This document shows positions 7,696-15,492 of a DNA stretch of 31,874 bases, piece after piece. Origin of the DNA: Lachnospiraceae bacterium AM48-27BH. Lineage in GTDB: Bacteria; Bacillota; Clostridia; Lachnospirales; Lachnospiraceae. Position numbers and translations under genes: made by a program. Each line of letters begins with the position of its first letter. Positions within the stretch are counted from its first letter, which is position 1. Where the stretch lies: the NCBI GenBank assembly GCA_003478355.1, contig QUFC01000046.1:1-31874 (forward strand). The letters run 5' to 3'. The notes beneath the pieces were generated by a model that was given only the letters and a program-made list of their open reading frames with translations, was not told the DNA's origin and searched no databases.

Positions 7696-9747
7696 TTAAG
7701 TAATTCCGTTCCTGGAACCACAAAACGGCCATCCCGGATGATCGGTAATTTTTCTCCAGAGAGCTGATGCCATAAATCTCATCCAGTTCCCGATACGGAT
7801 GGTGATGTCCGTATGGCAGTTAAAGTATGCCTGGGACACATCCTCTTTTCTCAGAATGGATACCTCGTTGTCCCGCGCGATCACTTCTTTGCCGTCCGGG
7901 TTATACATCGGTGCGTCCTCTGCCCAGCTATAACAGGTATCACCTACTGCGAAATGCGGTCCCATCTTCTCCACGATCAGGATCGGCAGTTTATCGATGA
8001 TACCAAACTTCTGGGCCATAGCATAAGCCGTTGTGTTGGTACCGATGGCGCACTCACCCATGGGCAGGCTGTCATGGTTTTTCATGATCACCTGCTTGAT
8101 CAGCGCTTTGCCCTGTGCTGGATCGTCAAAGTTTTCACAGGAATACTCTGCTACACGTCCGTCTTTAAATTCCATATGCAGATTTTTAAACTGGATATCA
8201 CCGATATAAACACTGCTGACCTCCAACACACCATTGGTTCCTGTTAATACAGGAGAGGTAAATACCTCGCCCAATGGGATATTCACATCTGCCACGCAGT
8301 TCTCAAAATTGGTCTCCCTCTCCCGGTCCGCCAATGGATGCAGTTTTACGGTCAGATTGGTGTGATTCTCCCCTTTTCCGGTGATCACTACGTGGTCTGC
8401 CTCATCCAGGCGGTCAATGATGGCCTGCTGAATGGTTTTATACACCTCATAATCCAGAGTATTGATGCGGATCGTTTCCTGGAAAATGGCCTCAAAATCC
8501 GGACCGATGGAAGGCTTTGGAAATGCGATGATGGTAAAGCTGGTCTCTTCTCCCGGAATATACTGGTTCACCACCTGGGCGGCGTCATTGGAATACGTTA
8601 AAGATAACTTCTCCTGTTTCTCATTCAGTGCCAGACATTCCGGCTTGTTTACCGGATCAAAGCCAGGCTCTCCAAAGGTCTCGATCACTGCCGGGCCTGC
8701 ATACTGGGCCGCTAATTTTTTATATTCCTCATAAGCCACCTTTAACACTGCCAATTTCCGTTCTGTAAAGGCTTTCTTCATATAAAGGGCATTGTCATAG
8801 CGGTGGTCGTACTCATACTGTTTATTCGGAGAGGTTCCGTAGAATCCACGCTTCCGGTTCGGGTTCCGGTCGATACTCCAGACTGCCCGTCGGTAAAGAA
8901 TGGTCTCTAAGCCCATCTGACGGAAATTCTCGATAGCTTTCCGGATCATCCGCTCGTAACCCAGCTCATAATGGATGGCAACGGTCTTTTTCTTGGACAG
9001 ATCCCGCCCCATGACCTCAAAGCCCTTGCGATAACCTTCCGTATAAGTGTCCGCCATCTTGTCAATGGTCTCCTGAGGCAGGCGGTTCATAAATCCTGCA
9101 ATCTTTAACTCCTCATCGGAAATATATTCGCCAAAGGCATACAGATAACGCAAATCGTTCAAATCCCGTTCCAGAATGATATCCTTGGCAAAGCTTAAGG
9201 ATGGATCGAAATTCTCACGGATCCGGTAAGTAACTGTCAGATCAGCGTAATCGCTGGTAAACCAGTAAAGGGTCTCCTGGACACTGGATGCCTGTGGAAG
9301 CTGTCCCTCAAACAGATTATAGATCTCAATAAATAACTCGTCCAGAATCGTCATCTCTGTCAGACGGCTCTCCATGGCAAATGGAATCTGTCCACGGATC
9401 TCCTCGTATAAAAAGCTCAGTTTAGGGCCAAATTCCACGCCTAATTGACGAACTGCGTAAGATGGATTGGCATAACTGGTCTCGTAATGAGACGGAAGAA
9501 CATCCTCATACAGCCGCTCATTCCAAAGCTTTAACTCCTCTAAGCTCTGGCTATTCCATGCGTCTGCATCCACCAGACTTTTTACCTCTGAAATCATCTG
9601 GATAAATTCTGCAGTTTTTATAAAATAGCTGCGATACGGCTCTTCCACCGTACTTTCTCTTGTGATCTGGCTGATCCGATCCATAGCCAGATAATACCGT
9701 TCTTTGACGGCTTCATTTTCATCTTTCCATAACACACGGTAATCCAT
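7696..9747 (-). CDS. M29-type aminopeptidase with long N-terminal domain; C-terminus frameshifted
   Basis: Metal-dependent aminopeptidase of the AmpS/thermophilic M29 group. The catalytic third is C-terminal. Likely metal ligands are the Glu in GEVFTSP (about 494), Glu in MGECAIG (about 565), His and Tyr in PHFAVGDTCY (about 598-605), and His/Asp in CHTDI (about 645-647). Classic M29 enzymes have about 410 residues; this has 683, because of a helical N-terminal half of unknown role. After ASAL the frame changes: the other frame reads GEKLPIIRDGRFVVPGTELL and stops at 7683. A missing CT in the CT repeat at 7758-7763 explains this, so the last 20 or so residues as translated are probably wrong. 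A GGGGG site precedes the ATG, and the previous gene stops 3 bp before it, so translation is coupled. Confidence 0.8.
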   Translation of the reverse strand: MDYRVLWKDENEAVKERYYLAMDRISQITRESTVEEPYRSYFIKTAEFIQMISEVKSLVDADAWNSQSLEELKLWNERLYEDVLPSHYETSYANPSYAVRQLGVEFGPKLSFLYEEIRGQIPFAMESRLTEMTILDELFIEIYNLFEGQLPQASSVQETLYWFTSDYADLTVTYRIRENFDPSLSFAKDIILERDLNDLRYLYAFGEYISDEELKIAGFMNRLPQETIDKMADTYTEGYRKGFEVMGRDLSKKKTVAIHYELGYERMIRKAIENFRQMGLETILYRRAVWSIDRNPNRKRGFYGTSPNKQYEYDHRYDNALYMKKAFTERKLAVLKVAYEEYKKLAAQYAGPAVIETFGEPGFDPVNKPECLALNEKQEKLSLTYSNDAAQVVNQYIPGEETSFTIIAFPKPSIGPDFEAIFQETIRINTLDYEVYKTIQQAIIDRLDEADHVVITGKGENHTNLTVKLHPLADRERETNFENCVADVNIPLGEVFTSPVLTGTNGVLEVSSVYIGDIQFKNLHMEFKDGRVAEYSCENFDDPAQGKALIKQVIMKNHDSLPMGECAIGTNTTAYAMAQKFGIIDKLPILIVEKMGPHFAVGDTCYSWAEDAPMYNPDGKEVIARDNEVSILRKEDVSQAYFNCHTDITIRIGNWMRFMASALWRKITDHPGWPFCGSRNGIT

Positions 9748-9750
9748 GAT

Positions 9751-10338
9751 TTACCCCCTGATTCCCATAATGATTGTAATGATCCAGCCTGCAAGCATCA
9801 GTCCGCTTAAGATTACGGTGATCCTTGCAATCATATGATTTTTTTCTTCTTCCAGAAAAGAAATGATTCCATACCATAAAGAAGAAATATCAAACAGAAT
9901 ACTGCAAAATCCAAATGCTGCAGAACTCAGCGCTGCCTGACCATTGGTAGTTACACCTCCATAAATGCCGTAGACGCCAAGTGCGGCTGCAACCACAAGA
10001 AAACCGAGAGAATACAGACTTCTTCTGGAGATTGGTTTTCTTACATAGGATACCCGGTTTGCAGCAGCTTCTTTTTGTTCCCGGATATTCTGTTCTTTCC
10101 GCTTTCTGCGGGCCTCTAACGCTTTTCTGGTCTCTTCTCGTTCCTGCGCTGCAGCAGGATCAATGGTTGTATTTTTTCTGGTCTTTTTGACGGTACGTCC
10201 TTTCACGCCAAAATGCAGACCACCACGTTCATCAGCAGCTGTTCTTGATGAACGGCTTGATCTTGCCGATCCTGCGGACTTTCCTGTTGAGATCCGGTAT
10301 CTGCCCGGACGATTATTTGTCTGTCTTATTCCTGCCAT
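9751..10338 (-). CDS. Membrane protein of unknown function, three C-terminal helices
   Basis: 195 residues. The first half is basic and low in complexity (Arg, Ser, Thr) and passes into a charged helical stretch rich in Glu, Lys and Arg (about 65-100). The second half has three hydrophobic segments (about 107-127, 135-160 and 168-190), so the basic part is likely cytoplasmic. I recognise no enzyme motif. AAGGAGA lies 8 nt before the ATG at 10338. The start overlaps the end of the VanZ-like gene by 26 bp, and the stop is 3 bp before the aminopeptidase, so the three genes are translationally coupled. Confidence 0.8.
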   Translation of the reverse strand: MAGIRQTNNRPGRYRISTGKSAGSARSSRSSRTAADERGGLHFGVKGRTVKKTRKNTTIDPAAAQEREETRKALEARRKRKEQNIREQKEAAANRVSYVRKPISRRSLYSLGFLVVAAALGVYGIYGGVTTNGQAALSSAAFGFCSILFDISSLWYGIISFLEEEKNHMIARITVILSGLMLAGWIITIIMGIRG

Positions 10339-10798
10339 GTATCTTTCTCCTTACACGGATCTTTTGTACCTTCCAATATGCCAGATACCCAAGGATACTT
10401 CCGGTTGTATTTAATAAAATATCGTCCACATCAAAGCTGCCGATCTTAAAGATCAGCTGGGTCAGTTCAATACACAGGCTGAATCCAAATCCCATAAGAA
10501 CCGCATTTCTCCAGATCCGGCCTCTGCGGCTGACTACAGGAATGAAAAAGCCAAAGGGAACAAAGCCCAGTACATTACCTGCCAGGTTTAAAAGCACAGC
10601 TTGAAAACCAAGCAATCCCCGATATTTGATAAAACGACTGATCTCCCGGAACGGCATCAGATTATATGCATAATCTGTCTGTGCGCCTGGAACTCTGCCG
10701 AAAGATTCTGCAAAAAACAAAAAATATGTTAAGGCGATCAGGTACAGAATAAACAGTACCCAGCCGAATTTTTGAAGTTTGGTAGTGTTTCGAATCAT
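10313..10798 (-). CDS. VanZ-like family membrane protein
   Basis: 161 residues with about four membrane helices and the VanZ-family pattern: NLMPFREI near the N-terminus, LLNLAGNVLGFVPFGFF in the middle, and CIELTQLIFKIGSFDVDDILLNTTGSILGY at the C-terminal end. VanZ gives low-level teicoplanin resistance in enterococci, but the large family has no general known function, so resistance should not be inferred here. A GTG at 10819 is in frame; the ATG at 10798 is preferred because GAAGG lies about 10 nt before it. Confidence 0.85.
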   Translation of the reverse strand: MIRNTTKLQKFGWVLFILYLIALTYFLFFAESFGRVPGAQTDYAYNLMPFREISRFIKYRGLLGFQAVLLNLAGNVLGFVPFGFFIPVVSRRGRIWRNAVLMGFGFSLCIELTQLIFKIGSFDVDDILLNTTGSILGYLAYWKVQKIRVRRKIHGRNKTDK

Positions 10799-10817
10799 AA
10801 TAACGTAGCCTTCTTTC

Positions 10818-10925
10818 ACACGTGACAGACTCCACCACTTAGCCGACGCTTGCAGGATTCTTCATCTGCGGTGGGTCATGTAAGCGACATCATCCCCTTT
10901 CGCAGTACAATCCTGCCCTGGGGCT
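10818..10925 (-). ncRNA. Structured non-coding remnant resembling an IS200/IS605 right end
   Basis: Non-coding on both strands as far as I can see, but rich in pairing. 10832-10836 (CCACC) pairs with 10870-10874 (GGTGG). 10850-10869 is an interrupted inverted repeat of 10900-10916 (AATCCTGC / GCAGGATT and CGCAG / CTGCG). Read on the minus strand it ends GTGGTGGAG then TCTGTCAC. That is the layout of TnpB-element right ends (stem closing in G-rich bases, then a short GTCA-type tail). No transposase gene is attached. It could be a solo omega-RNA-like relic, a small MITE, or an intergenic structure of the pyrE-vanZ transcript. Confidence 0.4.
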
Positions 10926-10981
10926 TTGCTGTATGCTTTATACAGCAAACGCTGCAGAAAATGTACCGTATTCTGCAGCGT
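10925..10981 (-). terminator. Two adjacent perfect hairpins after the 49-residue gene
   Basis: Arms 10949-10959 and 10971-10981 (ACGCTGCAGAA / TTCTGCAGCGT) form an 11-bp stem. A second stem lies directly beside it at 10925-10949 (TTTGCTGTAT / ATACAGCAAA). On the minus strand the first stem is followed only by a short TTTG, so it is a weak terminator or a processing/stability structure. It begins 8 bp after the stop of the small gene. Confidence 0.5.
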
Positions 10982-10988
10982 CCTGTGT

Positions 10989-11138
10989 TTAAAACATGAT
11001 CTGTGACTTTTTCTTTAATAAATTCGCACCGGTTATAATGGATACAATCCCTGCGGAAACACCGACTGCGATGACAATGATCCCGATGGTGATATTAGCC
11101 GCACCGGTATTTCTCATTGCTTTATATACTTTTTCCAT
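10989..11138 (-). CDS. Small single-helix membrane protein (49 aa)
   Basis: ATG at 11136-11138, stop TAA at 10989-10991. It begins MEKVYKAMRNTGAANITIGI, continues with a hydrophobic segment rich in Ile, Val, Ala and Gly (about residues 14-42), and ends in a basic KKK tail. GGAGG lies 6 nt before the ATG, which is strong support for a gene this short. It starts 41 bp after pyrE on the same strand. No function is recognised; the layout (short amphipathic N-terminus, one helix, basic end) fits a small membrane protein. Confidence 0.72.
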   Translation of the reverse strand: MEKVYKAMRNTGAANITIGIIVIAVGVSAGIVSIITGANLLKKKSQIMF

Positions 11139-11179
11139 AACTGTCCTCCATCATATTCCAAATTCTAAGATGTCAGAAC

Positions 11180-11854
11180 TTATTTTGCACCATACTGCTC
11201 ATAATAAGCATCGATTGCTGCCTTGATCTTATCATCGATCACAACCTGACCCTGGCATTCTTTATTGTACAGATGCTCCACAACATCTGCCATGGTAACG
11301 ATCGCATTCGCTTTAAAACCGTATAACTCCTGAACCTCTTCCAGGGCGCTCTTCTCGCCTTTACCTCGCTCCATACGGTTCAAAGATACCATCAGACCGA
11401 CAACTTCTACATTCCCCTGTGCTTTGATGATCGGATAAGTTTCCTCGATGGATTTACCGGAAGTAGTAACATCCTCAATGATCACCACACGGTCGCCATC
11501 TTTCATCTGGCTTCCCAGTAAAATACCAGTATCGCCGTGGTCTTTTACCTCTTTTCTGTTGGAGCAATAACGGATGTCTTTGCCGTATAATTCACTATAT
11601 GCGATGGTTGTCGCAACACTTAACGGAATACCCTTGTATGCAGGTCCAAATAATACATCAAAATCATCACCGTAATGCTCATGAATAGCCTTTGCATAAT
11701 ACTGTCCCAGACGTCTTAACTGGCTTCCAGTCACATATGCGCCTGCATTCATAAAGAATGGGGATTTTCTTCCGCTCTTTAATGTAAACTCTCCAAATTT
11801 TAATACATGGCTCTCAACCATGAACTCAATAAACTCCTGCTTATACTGCTCCAT
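11180..11854 (-). CDS. pyrE: Orotate phosphoribosyltransferase
   Basis: 224-residue cytoplasmic enzyme of UMP synthesis; it joins orotate and PRPP to give orotidine 5'-phosphate. The PRPP-binding motif VVIIEDVTTSGKS is clear, with FTLKSGRKSPFFMN near the N-terminus and FGPAYKGIPL in the middle. GGAGG lies about 10 nt before the ATG. A short hairpin (GCGG / CCGC) lies in the leader at about 11877-11893 and a MITE-like element farther upstream, so the promoter may be altered by that insertion. No pyrimidine-operon neighbours are present. Confidence 0.95.
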   Translation of the reverse strand: MEQYKQEFIEFMVESHVLKFGEFTLKSGRKSPFFMNAGAYVTGSQLRRLGQYYAKAIHEHYGDDFDVLFGPAYKGIPLSVATTIAYSELYGKDIRYCSNRKEVKDHGDTGILLGSQMKDGDRVVIIEDVTTSGKSIEETYPIIKAQGNVEVVGLMVSLNRMERGKGEKSALEEVQELYGFKANAIVTMADVVEHLYNKECQGQVVIDDKIKAAIDAYYEQYGAK

Positions 11855-11916
11855 TTTACAAAAACCTCCTTATTTTATGCGGTTTTTAGCCGCTTGCTCA
11901 CTTTCTGATTTGCGAA

Positions 11917-12134
11917 ATTAATATGATACCAGGGTCAAAAGGTCAGAAGTTCGACGCAAGCTTGCTTGCAGGAGAATTTTTGACCTTGGGACCCGCCAAA
12001 AACATGAGTAAGCAGTCATTTTTCAAAGAAAAATGAACGAATTACGAATGTTTTTGAGGATTGCGGGAGCACGCAGTGCAGAGCAATCCGGTATCAGAGG
12101 GGTCAAAAGCTTTTGACCCCAACATCATTAATAT
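11917..12134. mobile_element. MITE-like element with 8-bp flanking direct repeats
   Basis: A 202-bp non-coding unit (11925-12126) flanked by the same 8 bp, ATTAATAT, at 11917-11924 and 12127-12134. Its ends are imperfect inverted repeats sharing GAT, four variable bases and GGGTCAAAAG. Inside are nested stems: TGATACC/GGTATCA (11924-11930, 12090-12096), GGGTC/GACCC and AGGTCA/TGACCT (11932-11994), CAAAAACAT/ATGTTTTTG (11997-12056) with an inner CATTTTTC/GAAAAATG, GGATTGC/GCAATCC (12058-12089), and a 22-bp palindrome at 12099-12120. It encodes no transposase, so a helper elsewhere would be needed. It fills most of the gap upstream of pyrE. Confidence 0.65.
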
Positions 12135-12288
12135 CACTTCATTTTAAACCCATAAGTTTTTCCCATTCTTCCTCCTTTATGTGGGAAAAGTGGGCGAATG
12201 ATACTTGGCATTCAATCCATTCTACCATGAAACTATTTTAAATTCAAGAATTCATATGTATAAATTATAAAGAATCTCTGTAAAATTT

Positions 12289-12322
12289 GGTAAGGAAATG
12301 GTCAAAGATGGATCACCTTACC
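12289..12322 (-). terminator. Hairpin just past the HAD phosphatase gene
   Basis: GGTAAGG (12289-12295) pairs with CCTTACC (12316-12322). It is 6 bp past the stop of the gene and is followed on the minus strand by AAATTTT, a weak T tract. The rest of 12135-12288 holds only an AT-rich spacer and another small hairpin (12158-12189). Confidence 0.45.
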
Positions 12323-12328
12323 GAATAT

Positions 12329-12970
12329 TCATCGCCAATACAATTTCTCTGAAGTGATAGCAGATAACAGGTCGGCAGGTCTTTCTAAAAAATAATCTGC
12401 TTTTATGTGCTTATTATGACTGCCCCATCCTGCCAAAGCAAAATCAATTCCCGCATTTTCCGCACATTTACTGTCATATTTGCTGTCTCCGATATAAAGT
12501 ACTTTACTACGGTCTGTTTTTGATAATTCCATATATTTCAAAATCGGCGCAGCATTGGGTTTATGTTCCTGTGTATCGTCTGCACATATAATTGTTTTGA
12601 AATAATGACTGATACCAAACGGACAAAAATCATGTGTAAATTCTTCCCTTGTCTTTGATGTGATAATCCCCATTTTATAATCCAGGCTTAGAAGATTTTT
12701 CAATAATTCAATGATTCCGTCAAATACTTTAATGGTATTTGTATAGTTACGCATATTTTTATCCCATAATTCTATCGCATAGGAAGTGTCTTTTATCGCA
12801 AGTTTTTTCAAAGCGTCTGTTCCTGTAATCCCTAACGCAAATCTTAGTTCAGAACATGGTATCTCTCTCCCGGACAATCCCTTTATAGTTTCCTGTAAAG
12901 AATGTAATACAGCATATTCCGTATCAATCAGAGTGCCGTCAATGTCAAAAACGATATGCTTATACTTCAT
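12329..12970 (-). CDS. HAD family phosphatase (phosphoglycolate phosphatase-like)
   Basis: 213-residue cytoplasmic HAD subfamily IA hydrolase. Motif I is FDIDGTLIDT (about 8-17) with the nucleophile Asp, motif II is ITSKT, the motif III Lys lies in EHKPNAAP, and motif IV is YIGDSKYD. A helical cap lies between motifs I and II. Gph/PgmB-type enzymes remove phosphate from small metabolites; the substrate is not predictable. The frame extends to 12997, but GGTGG lies just before the ATG at 12970. The start overlaps the end of the acetyltransferase frame by 11 bp, so translation is likely coupled. Confidence 0.85.
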   Translation of the reverse strand: MKYKHIVFDIDGTLIDTEYAVLHSLQETIKGLSGREIPCSELRFALGITGTDALKKLAIKDTSYAIELWDKNMRNYTNTIKVFDGIIELLKNLLSLDYKMGIITSKTREEFTHDFCPFGISHYFKTIICADDTQEHKPNAAPILKYMELSKTDRSKVLYIGDSKYDSKCAENAGIDFALAGWGSHNKHIKADYFLERPADLLSAITSEKLYWR

Positions 12971-13561
12971 GCTGCCACCTTTCCCTGTCTGTATCAAAAT
13001 AACGTATCACCCTGCATGGATTTCCTACTGCAACACAATTAGGCGGGATAGGGCGGGTAACTACACTTCCAGCCCCTATCACGCTGTTTTTTCCTATAGT
13101 GACTCCGGGAAGAAGAATACAGCCGCCGCCAATCCAGACGTTGTTTTCTATCTCTATCGGACGTGCATAGGTTCTGAAAAATGTTGTCTGACGTTCCATC
13201 CAATCCGGCACAAGCCTTTCCTGTGGCAAGACAGGATGTGAAGATGTATATATCTGCACATTTGACGCAATCAATACCCTGTCACCAATTCGGATAGTTT
13301 TGTTATCCACAAAGGTACAATTCATATTGATTATCACATCATTTCCCAAAAAATATTTTTTCCATAGTCGCAATGAAAAGGCGTGTCGATTGCCACATTT
13401 TCCCCTATTCCGCCCAACAGCTCCCGAAGAATGGAAGTGCGTTTTTCTGTATCTCTATAATCAGAAAAATAATATTTCCGTGTTAATTCCCTTGTGCGGG
13501 CAATCTGCTTTAACGTATCGCTGTCAGCTGTTTCCAAAAAATCACTGGATTCGTAATACAC
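12960..13561 (-). pseudogene. Maltose/galactoside O-acetyltransferase (LacA/Maa family), frameshifted
   Basis: Two frames together give one left-handed beta-helix acetyltransferase of about 200 residues. The first (GTG at 13561, with a G-rich ribosome site 5 nt away) reads RTRELTRKYYFSDYRD, LRELLGGIGENV and FHCDYGKNIF. The second continues FLGNDVIINMNCTFVDN, the catalytic-histidine segment YTSSHP and hexapeptide repeats ending VAVGNPCRVIRYF. The switch is at 13348-13353; one more base in that run of six restores the family sequence. The N-terminus is about 15 residues shorter than typical LacA. If intact it would move acetyl from acetyl-CoA to a sugar hydroxyl. It starts 11 bp after the HD-protein frame. 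Confidence 0.75.
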
Positions 13562-13572
13562 AATATCCCCCC

Positions 13573-14171
13573 TTAACGAAAACTGTTTTCCATAACGCCC
13601 GGAAGCAGGGCATAGATAGAACAGCCAATCTGATCCTCAAACCGTTCTTTAATCTCTAAAATCTTTTTCCATCTGTCTATTGTCGCTGGGTGAACGCCGT
13701 ATCGCATTGTCACGTCTACAAATCTCTTTTCCAAAAGACAGAACCCCGAGGCATAGCCAATGCGTCACATAACTGTACAAGACGGTCATAATCATCATAT
13801 ACCGCATTTGCAACAAATTCTTTCATAAACAGGTAATCCTCATCACTGACATCAAACTCTCCGATAGATGTGGCAATATCCTGTATCATAAATGCGTGGG
13901 ATATACATATTTGTGCGGCTTTTCCCCACCCACGCTCCATACAGTAACGATAGCCGTCTATCAGATGCCTTTCCGAACTCACTCCGGCATAACGTCCAAT
14001 ATCGTGTAACAGCCCGAAAATATACGCCTGTTCAGAAGATAAATCTTTACAGTGTGACGCAATGTTTTTACAGGCTTCGGCTACATACCGGGAATGTTCT
14101 GCCCATGCTCCCGGATTGGATTCTGCCGCTTCCCTTAATGCCAGTTCTGCGGTCTGAAGGTTCAACTCCAT
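13573..14171 (-). pseudogene. HD-domain hydrolase, frameshifted
   Basis: The first frame (14171 down to 13716, 151 residues) has the HD signature: an early His in EHSRYVAEACKNIA and the pair in LLHDIGRYAG (about 53-58), then ISHAFM. HD proteins are usually metal phosphohydrolases. The last residues after LCDALAMPRG do not fit. The other frame continues FCLLEKRFVDVTMRYG, then DRWKKILEIKERFEDQIG, and ends MENSFR with TAA at 13573-13575, a natural C-terminus. The switch maps to the run of four C at 13744-13747, where five would restore one frame of about 199 residues. AAAGGAG precedes the ATG. Substrate unknown. Confidence 0.7.
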
Positions 14172-14193
14172 TTTTAACTCCTTTCAAAAGGGC

Positions 14194-14221
14194 GGGGCTG
14201 GAAGATAAACTGTCCAGCCCC
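14194..14221 (-). terminator. GC-rich hairpin between the 79-aa gene and the HD gene
   Basis: GGGGCTGG (14194-14201) and CCAGCCCC (14214-14221) form an 8-bp perfect stem. Only a short TTTT follows on the minus strand, so it may be a partial terminator or a processing site within the cluster. Confidence 0.4.
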
Positions 14222-14247
14222 TTTATGATGAAATATTTACAGATAAA

Positions 14248-14487
14248 TCAGCAATCCCCGGCATAGTACGAAACAATGTTCATATAGTCCGTTGGATTCG
14301 GAACTTCTAAAACAAGCCGCACACAGTTTTTGTTTTGGGAGTATTGCCGCCACAAACTGCCCTGTATCTTTTCTTCCCCATTGATGTTTTGTTTTTTACC
14401 ATCCGGGCAGAGCATATTTACTTTGCCGGAACAGCTATTGACCGTATCTAAAAAATTTTTCATGTTCAGAATGTTCAGTTTTACCAC
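14248..14487 (-). CDS. Small conserved-looking protein of unknown function (79 aa)
   Basis: Reads VKLNILNMKNFLDTVNSC, then GKVNMLCPDGKKQNI, and ends NPTDYMNIVSYYAGDC. The frame is open to 14682, but a perfect AGGAGGTGA lies 7 nt before the GTG at 14487, so the upstream part is not expected to be translated. No signal peptide or membrane helix is seen. Size and alternating pattern recall HPr-like domains, but the phosphorylated His is not evident, so I do not assign a function. It follows the AraC-type gene and precedes the HD gene. A promoter-like -10 and a 5' hairpin lie just upstream. Confidence 0.65.
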   Translation of the reverse strand: MVKLNILNMKNFLDTVNSCSGKVNMLCPDGKKQNINGEEKIQGSLWRQYSQNKNCVRLVLEVPNPTDYMNIVSYYAGDC

Positions 14488-14500
14488 TTTGCACTCACCT

Positions 14501-14538
14501 CCTGTAAATGACGGATTTACTTTACAGGTATCATTATA
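14501..14538 (-). promoter_or_regulatory. -10 box and 5' hairpin touching the ribosome site
   Basis: On the minus strand TATAAT (14533-14538) has no good -35, as expected for an activator-dependent promoter. Directly after it CCTGTAAA (14521-14528) pairs with TTTACAGG (14501-14508), whose last G bases begin the AGGAGG ribosome site of the 79-residue gene. The predicted mRNA would begin almost at the stem. Confidence 0.45.
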
Positions 14539-14575
14539 ATGCAAAAGGAATAGAAAAAATATTTCTTTTCTGCCC

Positions 14576-15486
14576 TTATCTATCACTATTCTGCCATTTT
14601 CTCCGATATTCTGTGGGTGAACAATGTGTGTATTCTCGAAAAACCTTTCCAAAATAACTGCTACTCCCCAAACCGCACTCATGGCTGATAACGGTAACTG
14701 CTTCCTGCCCCTTTGCTAGCATCTGACAGGCAGCTTGCAGACGGTAAGCCTTTATATACTCTACGGGTGTCATGTGCAGACAGTCATGGAACACTCTATA
14801 ACACTCCCTTTCGCTTAGGTATGCTGCTGCCGCAAGTTCCGGGATAGAGATTTTCTCTCTGTAATGTTCGTGAATATATATCATCATCAGCTTTATTTTA
14901 TCATTGCTTTTGTTATGTTCCTTTTCTTTTCACGCATAGGACGGGATAGTTCAAAAAGCATGAGCCATATTTCTGTTAGGGTTTCCCGCAGTTTTATTTC
15001 ATATCCAAATTCATCACTGGATAAACGAAATGAAGCGGCAAGCAGTTTCAAAATCCTTTCTTCTTCTGCATTGCCTGGAAAAAGCGGAATTACCTCAATC
15101 TGTGGGGCTGTTATGATAGGCGCAATATATTTTTGTTCAATCCTGCTTCCCTGTTCCCCGGCAAGTAGGGAAACATCGAAAATATGAAGTAGCTGTATAT
15201 TCTTTTCTCTCTGCGATATTGCTTTTGTCATATGGAGTACATTGGGATTTATCATGCCGCCGCTTCCAGCCGGAAACAATATTTTTCCTCCTGGCGTATC
15301 ATATTCAATGCTGCCGCTTTCCATATAAAAAAGTTCCACTGTCCTGTGCCAGTGCCACGGTACATAACCCCCTATATACTTGTCAAGTTCTGCCCTCGAA
15401 GCGATATAGGGAAAATCTTTTTCAAAATCTGGAAGCAATTCTTCCTTGCTTCCGGTACAAAATTCAATGCTATGGATATTTTTCAT
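14576..15486 (-). pseudogene. AraC family transcriptional regulator, frameshifted
   Basis: The first frame (15486 to 14893) holds a cupin-type sensing domain: VPWHWHRTVELFYMESGSIEY, then FPAGSGGMINPNVLH. The second (14887 to 14576) holds two helix-turn-helix motifs: ISIPELAAAAYLSERECYRVF and CGLGSSSYFGKVFREYTHCS. Together they make one AraC regulator of about 300 residues. The frame changes near 14918; one added A there joins the two parts through a Lys/Asn-rich linker. AGGTGA precedes the ATG. It sits 6 bp after the NUDIX gene and upstream of the 79-aa/HD/acetyltransferase/HAD genes, which it may control (inference). Confidence 0.75.
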
Positions 15487-15492
15487 ATCTGT

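Noticed and set aside
12134..12166. 10-codon minus-strand frame with a GGAGG site upstream
   Set aside because: It could be a leader peptide, but it is very short and ends in the MITE flanking repeat; chance or a gene remnant is more likely.
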